Shown in pieces: positions 1 through 4,773 of a stretch of DNA of 5,927 nt. The notes below the pieces were generated by a model. It made no database searches. It had not been told where the DNA came from and was given only the letters and a program-made list of their open reading frames with translations. The translations under genes were made by a program, and so were the position numbers. Origin of the DNA: an uncultured Eubacteriales bacterium (GTDB lineage Bacteria; Bacillota; Clostridia; Lachnospirales; Bianqueaceae); the NCBI GenBank assembly GCA_902782895.1, contig CACZPA010000048.1, positions 1 to 5,927 of the forward strand, in the 5' to 3' direction. Numbering within the stretch: the first letter of the stretch is position 1; every line of letters starts with the position of its first letter.

Positions 1-33
1 ACTGCAATAAATCCAATGCTTTGCTGTGGATAC

Positions 34-71
34 AAAAAAAGACCGGAAGCACCGTCAAGATGCTCCCGGTC
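34..71 (-). terminator. Leftward intrinsic (Rho-independent) terminator
   Basis: Bases 41-51 (GACCGGAAGCA) and 61-71 (TGCTCCCGGTC) pair over 10 of 11 positions with one A/C mismatch and a 9-base loop. On the plus strand the stem is preceded by seven A residues (34-40), so a leftward transcript would carry a U7 tract directly after the stem. No T-tract follows the stem in the rightward direction. This is a typical terminator for a minus-strand gene, and it lies about 15 bases past the stop codon of the leftward reading frame ending at 87. Confidence 0.85.
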
Positions 72-86
72 AGGGTAAGTGCTATT

Positions 87-218
87 TCATTCGATGTTTC
101 CGAAAACAGTAAGCCAATCCTGTGCGGCAGACGCCTTCTGTTGGATTTTTCGGTCAAACTGTTTTACGGACACCCGGCTAACGTCCAGGGATTGTTTTTT
201 TCTGGCGGAGCGAGTTTC
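87..218 (-). pseudogene. C-terminal remnant of an unrecognised leftward gene
   Basis: A minus-strand frame ends with TGA at plus 87-89. Its last 43 codons read like real, largely helical, basic protein: it begins ETRSARKKQSLDVSRVSV and ends in AQDWLTVFGNIE. The frame stays open upstream to a stop at 336-338 but contains no ATG or credible start with an SD. Above about 218 the translation turns into AT-rich filler and runs through the rightward promoter of the next gene. The stop lies 15 bases before a strong leftward terminator, as expected for a true gene end. I infer the 3' tail of a gene whose 5' part was lost at a junction near 219-237. The family is not recognised. A chance ORF is the alternative. 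Confidence 0.3.
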
Positions 219-237
219 ATTATAATTATTCTTGAGG

Positions 238-266
238 TTGAAACAGGCCAGACCATAAAGTATAAT
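238..266 (+). promoter_or_regulatory. Sigma-A type promoter of the leader/CD3324-like unit
   Basis: TTGAAA at 238-243 and TATAAT at 261-266 are separated by exactly 17 bases, one mismatch from consensus overall. Transcription should begin near 273, giving a 5' untranslated region of about 140 bases before the ATG at 412. That is long enough to hold the leader ORF and hairpins described below. Confidence 0.8.
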
Positions 267-312
267 ATGATTAGGTTTTTGTGCCCGAATATGAAGGAAG
301 GAGCCATAATTT

Positions 313-342
313 ATGACCAGAAGGTATGTAATCGCTCAGTAG
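313..342 (+). CDS. Putative 9-codon leader peptide MTRRYVIAQ
   Basis: ATG at 313 opens a nine-codon frame, MTRRYVIAQ, closed by TAG at 340-342. A strong SD (AGGAAGGAG, 295-303) sits 9 bases upstream, an unusually good ribosome site for so short a frame. The last two sense codons (GCT CAG, 334-339) form the first arm of the downstream hairpin, and the stop codon lies in that hairpin's loop. This placement is the hallmark of leader peptides controlling resistance or stress genes by ribosome stalling (erm, cat). The peptide lacks the Arg-X-Arg pattern of some macrolide-stalled leaders but has adjacent Arg3-Arg4. Its stalling ligand, if any, is unknown. The coding call rests on SD and position, since composition cannot be judged at this length. 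Confidence 0.55.
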   Translation: MTRRYVIAQ

Positions 343-418
343 TCTGAGCTTAAATCTGACCAATTGAATCGTAAGCTCAGACGAATCCTATAAAAAAGAT
401 AGGAGGAGCATATGAGCT
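334..418 (+). promoter_or_regulatory. Putative translational attenuator with alternating hairpins
   Basis: Four segments can pair in alternative ways. Segment 1 GCTCAG (334-339) pairs perfectly with segment 2 CTGAGC (344-349) around a 4-base loop. Segment 2 extended, GTCTGAGCTTA (342-352), pairs perfectly over 11 bases with segment 3 TAAGCTCAGAC (372-382). The AGCTCA within segment 3 (374-379) can also pair with segment 4 TGAGCT (413-418), which overlaps the start codon at 412. In the 3:4 form the enclosed stretch can fold again, TCCTAT (386-391) with ATAGGA (399-404), covering half of the SD AGGAGG (401-406). The 1:2 plus 3:4 state should therefore hide the start, and 2:3 should expose it. 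A ribosome paused early in the leader would mask segment 1 and favour 2:3. The pairings are seen; the switching is inferred. Confidence 0.6.
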
Positions 419-624
419 ATATCCGGGCAGATGAGATTCTGCCAAAGGAGTTATTGGAAGCGATTCAGCAGTATGTAGACGGACAGATCATCTATATCCC
501 AAGAAAAGAAAAGCAAAGATGGGGAAGCGGAACATCCGCCAAGGAATTCTTCAGTGAACGCAACAAAAGGATCTACCAGGCCTATCAGGAAGGTGTAAGC
601 GAAGAAGAATTATCCACAAAGTAA
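412..624 (+). CDS. Mor/CD3324-family small regulator, C-terminally short
   Basis: This is a 70-aa protein. The start ATG is fixed by SD AGGAGG (401-406) five bases upstream. The sequence (MSYIRADEILPKELLEAIQQ, then a GQIIYIPRKEK block around residues 24-34, then RNKRIYQAYQEGVSEEELS around 50-68) matches my memory of the CD3324 family of small Firmicute proteins. These resemble the Mor/C transcription activator fold: a helical N-terminus, a YIP strand motif, then a helix-turn-helix. Family members usually run about 15-20 residues further, with a recognition-helix segment of the kind YxLSxxSIxxI. Here a TAA follows STK immediately, so the second half of the helix-turn-helix is missing. Reading past the stop in any nearby frame does not restore it, and a terminator begins 7 bases later. 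It could be a degenerate or antagonist-like regulator. The biological role of the family is unknown. Confidence 0.75.
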   Translation: MSYIRADEILPKELLEAIQQYVDGQIIYIPRKEKQRWGSGTSAKEFFSERNKRIYQAYQEGVSEEELSTK

Positions 625-631
625 ATAATAT

Positions 632-666
632 ATAGCCGGAGGCTGACGAGCTCAGTCCCCGGCTAT
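632..666. terminator. Stem-loop terminator between convergent genes
   Basis: ATAGCCGG (632-639) pairs with CCGGCTAT (659-666). After one A/C mismatch the stem continues through G-C, G-U and CTGA/TCAG (643-646 with 652-655) around a 5-base loop. Rightward it is followed by the weak T-rich stretch TCTTGTCT. Leftward, on the minus strand, the stem is followed by an AT-rich run (ATATTATTTA). It lies 7 bases past the CD3324-like stop codon and 20 bases past the stop of the leftward tldE-like gene, so it probably serves both genes. Neither U-tract is strong, so efficiency is uncertain. Confidence 0.7.
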
Positions 667-686
667 TCTTGTCTCACAAGATTGCG

Positions 687-1994
687 TTAGGCTAATTTCA
701 TGTCCGGGATTTCCAGATATTTCGGGCCATGATAAGCGTTTGTAGTGACGGTTTCAGAGGAATAGACCATCGTCCCGCGGGATACGTTCATGTTGCCCGA
801 GATCGAGAACCCGGTGACGGGGATTTCCTTTTCGCCGTCAAAATAATATCCAAGACGGACTTCGCCGCCGAAGTATCCGGAGTTGGGTTCGACCTGAATG
901 CCGGAGAAGACCTGGCAGCGCAGATAAGGCTCGGCCGCCATCTCGCGGAAGGATTTGGTGCCTGGCTCTACGACGAGGATCGGCAGATTGCCGGCAGGAG
1001 CCTTTTCGCCAAGATAATAGCCGAAGCGGTAGGAGCCCTTGCGGTTCACGGCAACGCCGTCCTGCACCAGGACGGTTTCCTTGAGAATGACTCCATCGCT
1101 GTCAAAAAACGCCGAATTAAAGGCGTTCTTGACGTACGGCACCATGCGCAGAGTGAGAGGTGTACCGGTTATGTTATCGCCCTGAACAGCATCGCCGGGC
1201 TCAAACTTGTTGGCCTTCTGGTACTTGGCGCTGTAGTCCAGATCGTCCGCGAAATAACCGAAGACATGGCCGGCTTCCTTGTCCTGCAGGATGACCTTGA
1301 GAGGCTTCGCGGTATCGACAACTTCGGAGAGAGGCTTCGCGGTAAAACGCGCAGCCGCGATCTGCAGCTGTTCATCGGTCAGACGGGTGATTTCGTCGGG
1401 ATCGATCGACTCGAAGCGCAGCATCTGATAGACCTCGACCTCTTCGCCGTCCTTCTCCCAGGAAGGGATCAGCTCGATCGAAGCGCCGTAGGATACGGAC
1501 TGCAGGTCAACGCCTTTGGAGTTGTAGATGTGCAGAAGCGTCTTATCGATGAAAATCTCGGTAGCGCTGAGGGAGCCGTCCGCATAGGCGTCCGCCTTGA
1601 AAACCGCGTCGGAAACGATCTCCGCGGCTTCCTTCAGACCGATGTCTTTAATGTTGGACGCGCTCTCCGGCAGGACTGTGTCCTCCGGTCCCGGAATATC
1701 GTACCAGGGATTCATCGCGAATCCGGCAGCATATACGTTGTCGCGGATCTTGCCGCGCAGCTCCTCATCCGTCATGAAAGCATAAACGGTGAAAGTCGCC
1801 GAGCCGCGGGTTTTGGCGCTGCCGTCCTTATCCACATAGATGGTCAAAACGTAATCCGTCGTGTCGGAAGCGCGGTTGGTTTCGAGCTTTTTGCCGACAT
1901 AGAAGAGCTGAGAGGACTGTTTCTCGGAGACGGTCAGTTTCCACGCGGAGACCTCCGGAATCCCGTTGAGTATGGCTTGAATACGTTCAATCAT
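687..1994 (-). CDS. TldE/PmbA-like subunit of TldD/TldE protease
   Basis: 435 aa, MEROPS U62 (TldD/PmbA) family, non-metal-binding partner. In E. coli, TldE (PmbA) forms a cytoplasmic heterodimer with TldD that cleaves peptides such as the microcin B17 leader and the CcdA antitoxin; the substrate here is unknown. The N-terminal ~185 residues form the family's first domain. The C-terminal part (from about 230) carries the beta-rich U62 core, ending with the conserved GGEVRLGYYFDGEKEIPV (376-393) and FSISGN (396-401) segments. No HExxxH is present, as expected for TldE, and length is near the usual ~450. I chose the ATG at 1994 because AAGGGGG (plus 2003-2009) lies 8 bases upstream. A longer in-frame start at 2114 would run back into the upstream gene in another frame. 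The gene starts 17 bases after the tldD-like stop, so the two are co-transcribed. Residues 218-222 and 228-232 both read TAKPL, encoded by an exact 16-base direct repeat (1299-1314, 1329-1344). Confidence 0.88.
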   Translation of the reverse strand: MIERIQAILNGIPEVSAWKLTVSEKQSSQLFYVGKKLETNRASDTTDYVLTIYVDKDGSAKTRGSATFTVYAFMTDEELRGKIRDNVYAAGFAMNPWYDIPGPEDTVLPESASNIKDIGLKEAAEIVSDAVFKADAYADGSLSATEIFIDKTLLHIYNSKGVDLQSVSYGASIELIPSWEKDGEEVEVYQMLRFESIDPDEITRLTDEQLQIAAARFTAKPLSEVVDTAKPLKVILQDKEAGHVFGYFADDLDYSAKYQKANKFEPGDAVQGDNITGTPLTLRMVPYVKNAFNSAFFDSDGVILKETVLVQDGVAVNRKGSYRFGYYLGEKAPAGNLPILVVEPGTKSFREMAAEPYLRCQVFSGIQVEPNSGYFGGEVRLGYYFDGEKEIPVTGFSISGNMNVSRGTMVYSSETVTTNAYHGPKYLEIPDMKLA

Positions 1995-2011
1995 GTTTGT
2001 GTCCCCCTTCC

Positions 2012-3478
2012 TTAACCCAGCTTGCAGCGTGCCTTGAGATACGGGCCACCGTCCGATACCGGCACCCATTCTTTGTAGCCTTTGCCGCAATGGCCGGAGC
2101 CGATGATCTGCCACTCGTCAGAAACCATGGAGATTGACATCAGCAGATCCGGGACATAACCGGACATGACGACAGGCGCGACGAGCTTGCCGGTGAACCT
2201 GCCGTCGCGGATTTCGCGGCCGTAGCTGGCGACACACTGAATGTTCCAGTTCTTCGGATCTTCCATGCCGTTGGATGTGTCAAAGAGCATATAGCCGTGC
2301 TTTACGGAGGCGATCATGTCCTCGAGCTTGTCCTTGCCTGGCGCGAAACAGGTGTTGGTCATACGGGTATAGGCCTTGCGGGAAGGATCCTGCCGGCGGC
2401 CGTTGCCCGTGGGCTCGGTCCCGAGCTCCGCGGCGCTGACAGCGTCGGAGATGCCGCTGACAAGAATTCCGTCCTTGATGATCTGCGTGTCATGCGCGAG
2501 AACGCCGTCATCGTCGAAGAAATAACCGATGCAGGGGTCTGTCATATAGCCGTTGTCGTTCCGGCAGGCTTCGTAGTCTTCGGAGGAGGGCTCGGCCGGG
2601 ACGCGGACAGCGGCACCGTCATGCATGTTGACGAGCGGAGAGGCGACCGGTTTGTTCATGTAGTGACGGGAACGCGCGCGGTGCTTGACGAACATGTCCA
2701 TTTCAACGCCGTGGCCGAAAGCCTCGTGGGCGATCAGGCCTGTAATGGAAGGCGCGGTAATGATATCGTATATACCGGGTTCGATCAGCTCGGCCTTCAG
2801 CAGATCTTCCGCGAGTTTCGCGAGATCCGCGGTCTTGCCGGACATGATGGAGAGTGTCTTTTCCATGCTGTTGGAAGCGGCGGATGCCAGGGCGGACTGA
2901 ACGGTGCTGCTTTCTCTTGCGATAGCCAGGCCGTACATGTTGCACCAGGAATAGTGCTGGGACAGATCGCGGTTACGGGAAATGAAAACAGCGCTTGTCT
3001 CATAGTACTCCAGCATCATGGCGACCTGGATGACCTTGGCGGAAGCGGCGTGGACCGCGTCGCGGAGAGCGGTCATGTGCTCGACAAGCTCCTGCACGCC
3101 AAGCTCACGGCCCTCCATCGGACGGTCAAAAACCTTGACAAGCGGTTCATCGCGGAGAATTTCCGCGCCAACATGCTGCTCAGCGAGATGGGAGGAAAGG
3201 GACAGTTCGCGGACGATATCGTTCTCCAGCTGATCGATCGTGGCCGGGGTGATGTCCGAGAAAGAATACTCCGCGTAATGGCCACCGTCATAGACTCTTA
3301 CGACAAAACCGCACTGACTTTCATTGGTGTCAGAGACCGCGGTGGAGACGGTGGATACGTTGACGCGTTTACCGGTAACGTGCTTGCCCAGGGCGGAAGC
3401 GTAGCTGTAACGCTGCCCCAGACGTGTCACGAGTTCTTTTAAGAGATCGTGACGGGATGATAAATATTCTGAATACAT
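2012..3478 (-). CDS. tldD: TldD-like zinc metalloprotease
   Basis: 488 aa, close to E. coli TldD (~481). It is the catalytic half of the TldD/TldE peptidase, which unfolds short peptides through a central hole in the heterodimer. The zinc motif HExxxH is intact as HEAFGHGVEMD, with His251, Glu252 and His256. The family's third ligand is expected to be Cys464 in GSGHCGKG near the C-terminus. The conserved RRQDPSRKAYTRMTNT stretch (361-376) matches the family's R-x-x-R-M-T-N-T substrate-side segment. The start ATG at 3478 is preferred over the in-frame ATG at 3541: AGGAG (plus 3486-3490) lies 7 bases upstream, and the longer start would fall inside the -35 box of its own promoter. It is the first gene of a leftward operon with the TldE-like gene. 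No modified-peptide (RiPP) precursor or synthetase is visible nearby, so a microcin-like role cannot be claimed. Confidence 0.92.
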   Translation of the reverse strand: MYSEYLSSRHDLLKELVTRLGQRYSYASALGKHVTGKRVNVSTVSTAVSDTNESQCGFVVRVYDGGHYAEYSFSDITPATIDQLENDIVRELSLSSHLAEQHVGAEILRDEPLVKVFDRPMEGRELGVQELVEHMTALRDAVHAASAKVIQVAMMLEYYETSAVFISRNRDLSQHYSWCNMYGLAIARESSTVQSALASAASNSMEKTLSIMSGKTADLAKLAEDLLKAELIEPGIYDIITAPSITGLIAHEAFGHGVEMDMFVKHRARSRHYMNKPVASPLVNMHDGAAVRVPAEPSSEDYEACRNDNGYMTDPCIGYFFDDDGVLAHDTQIIKDGILVSGISDAVSAAELGTEPTGNGRRQDPSRKAYTRMTNTCFAPGKDKLEDMIASVKHGYMLFDTSNGMEDPKNWNIQCVASYGREIRDGRFTGKLVAPVVMSGYVPDLLMSISMVSDEWQIIGSGHCGKGYKEWVPVSDGGPYLKARCKLG

Positions 3479-3512
3479 AGAAACGCTCCTTTGTGCTGAC
3501 AATAACACGATT

Positions 3513-3541
3513 ATTATACAGGATTCAGACCGGGATGTCAA
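3513..3541 (-). promoter_or_regulatory. Consensus promoter of the tldD-tldE operon
   Basis: On the minus strand, TTGACA (plus 3541-3536) and TATAAT (plus 3518-3513) are separated by exactly 17 bases, a full consensus match for a vegetative promoter. Transcription should begin near 3506, leaving a leader of about 28 bases before the ATG at 3478. The -35 box shares bases with the -35 region of the divergent rightward promoter. Confidence 0.85.
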
Positions 3542-3564
3542 TTTTGCCGGGAATGGTGTATAAT
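3535..3564 (+). promoter_or_regulatory. Promoter of the Ldh-family gene
   Basis: TATAAT at 3559-3564 is a perfect -10 box. The best -35 candidate is ATGTCA (3535-3540), four of six matches with an 18-base spacer. It overlaps the TTGACA of the leftward tldD promoter, so the two polymerases would compete for the same bases. The rightward start should fall near 3571, giving a short leader before the ATG at 3597. Confidence 0.6.
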
Positions 3565-3596
3565 AGGAGTAAGAGCAGGAGACGGGAGGGACAGTT

Positions 3597-4685
3597 ATGG
3601 CATATGTGAGACTGAAAGCAGACCAGGTCCGCCGCTATTGTGAAGATATATTTGTACGCCACGGCTTTTCGGAAGAGGAGTCCCGCGGGATCGTCGATGT
3701 GATCCTGACGGCGGATCTCTATGGAATCGAATCGCATGGAATCCAGCGAATGATCCGTTACCATAACAGCCTGATACAGGGGCACGTACACGCGGATGCG
3801 CAGCCGGAGACGGTTTATGAGACGAAGCTGTCCGCGGTGCTTGACGGCAACAAGACGATGGGACAGGTCACGGCGCGCCGGGCGATGAATCTGGCGATTG
3901 AAAAGGCCGCGGCCCATGGCTTTGGCATGGTTACGGTACGTAACTGCAACCATTACGGAATCGCGGGTTATTACGCGAAAATGGCGGCGCAGGCCGATAT
4001 GATCGGGTTCTCTTCGACCAATACCGAGGCGATCGCGATTCCGACTTTCGGGAAAAAAGCCATGCTCGGAACCAGCCCGCTGGCCTTCTGCATGCCGGCG
4101 GATCCGTATGATTTCCTGTTTGACGCCGCGACGACGGTGGTACCGCGCGGCAAGATCGAGATCTATGATAAACGCGGTGAAAAGCTGCCTGCAGGCTGGT
4201 GCGCGGATGAGAACGGTGCTTCCTGCGCGGACGCGGCGCATGTGCTGGAGCTGATCAATGCCAAGGACTACGGCGGAATCTTCCCGCTTGGCGGCGAGGA
4301 CAAGGAGACGGGCTCCCATAAGGGCTATGGAATCGGGCTGATCATGGAGGTCATGACAGCGATTCTGGCGGGCGGTCATACGTCTCCGCATGTCGAAAAC
4401 GGCGGCATGGGGGACACTTCCTTTAGCTTCCTGGCGATGGATTATGGCCTTTTCGGGGACAAAAAAGACATCCGCGGCCGGATGTCGGAATTGCTGCGGG
4501 AACTTCGGGAGTCACCGCCGGCGGAGGGCCAGACACGGGTCTACACGCCCGGCGAGCCGGAGATGATTTCTACCGCGGATAAGCTTGCGAACGGAGTCCC
4601 CTGCAATGACCGGACCCTTGCGGAGCTGCGGGATATCGGCGCGTATGTGGGGCTGAAGGCAGAGGATTATATCGATTTAGATTAA
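3597..4685 (+). CDS. Ldh-family malate/L-lactate dehydrogenase-type oxidoreductase
   Basis: 362 aa, member of the Ldh_2 family (PF02615), which is unrelated to classical Rossmann LDH/MDH. Members are cytoplasmic NAD(P)-dependent reductases/dehydrogenases of 2-oxo or 2-hydroxy acids (malate, lactate, sulfolactate, ureidoglycolate, 2,3-diketogulonate). Visible signatures: ESHGIQRM (45-52, with the Ser-His-Gly and Arg51); CNHYGIAGYY (117-126), His119 being the expected catalytic His; LGTSPLAF (157-164); DAATTVVPRGKIEIY (176-190); LPAGW (197-201); SHKGYGIGL (240-248); and the late PGEPE (318-322). All conserved blocks are present in order, so the enzyme looks intact. The start is set by GGGAGGG (3584-3590), 6 bases upstream. 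The exact substrate cannot be read from the sequence; no allantoin, ascorbate or coenzyme M genes lie alongside. It is transcribed divergently from tldD-tldE, from an overlapping promoter. Confidence 0.9.
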   Translation: MAYVRLKADQVRRYCEDIFVRHGFSEEESRGIVDVILTADLYGIESHGIQRMIRYHNSLIQGHVHADAQPETVYETKLSAVLDGNKTMGQVTARRAMNLAIEKAAAHGFGMVTVRNCNHYGIAGYYAKMAAQADMIGFSSTNTEAIAIPTFGKKAMLGTSPLAFCMPADPYDFLFDAATTVVPRGKIEIYDKRGEKLPAGWCADENGASCADAAHVLELINAKDYGGIFPLGGEDKETGSHKGYGIGLIMEVMTAILAGGHTSPHVENGGMGDTSFSFLAMDYGLFGDKKDIRGRMSELLRELRESPPAEGQTRVYTPGEPEMISTADKLANGVPCNDRTLAELRDIGAYVGLKAEDYIDLD

Positions 4686-4756
4686 TATTCAGCCATAGTC
4701 TACTATTCAGTCATAGACTATATCGAGTCATAGATTATTATCCGGTCAAGAAACTA
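4686..4756 (+). repeat. Four degenerate tandem ~17-18-base repeats
   Basis: Directly after the Ldh stop codon the sequence is built of imperfect units: 4686-4703, 4704-4720, 4721-4738 and 4739-4756. Their approximate consensus is TATTCAGTCATAGACTA, and a partial fifth unit, TATTCAAG, begins at 4757. The second unit contains a perfect AGTC-ATA-GACT palindrome; the others hold degraded versions. Units 1 and 2 together also form an 8-base inverted repeat, ATAGTCTA (4695-4702) with TAGACTAT (4714-4721). No T-tract follows, so this is not an ordinary terminator. It could be an operator array for the downstream gene or a short tandem duplication in a tolerant intergenic gap. No convincing promoter for the next gene was found here. 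Confidence 0.7.
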
Positions 4757-4773
4757 TATTCAAGGGGTGTAAC

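Noticed and set aside
21..347. Rightward 108-aa open frame at the left edge
   Set aside because: It has no SD, runs through the leftward terminator hairpin and across the promoter at 238-266, and its translation has no recognisable protein character.
729..2015. Long rightward open frame (428 aa) opposite the tldE-like gene
   Set aside because: It is a high-GC antisense shadow of a clearly recognisable U62-family gene, with no SD or family resemblance of its own.
1995..2114. 40-residue N-terminal extension of the TldE-like protein
   Set aside because: It overlaps the 3' end of tldD in another frame and lacks an SD. The ATG at 1994 has a strong one, and the extension is arginine-rich shadow sequence.
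2297..3442. Rightward 381-aa open frame opposite tldD
   Set aside because: It is antisense to the HExxxH-containing TldD frame, with no ribosome site and no recognisable domain.
3479..3541. 21-residue N-terminal extension of TldD, which could resemble a short hydrophobic signal (CIIIVLL)
   Set aside because: It would start within the -35 box of the operon's own promoter. The ATG at 3478 has a properly spaced AGGAG, and TldD proteins are cytoplasmic.
3525..4391. Leftward 288-aa open frame opposite the Ldh-family gene
   Set aside because: It is arginine/histidine-rich shadow translation antisense to an intact PF02615 enzyme.
4695..4721. Inverted repeat ATAGTCTA/TAGACTAT as a terminator after the Ldh gene
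   Set aside because: The stem is AT-rich, the loop is long and no T-tract follows. It is explained by the tandem repeat units.
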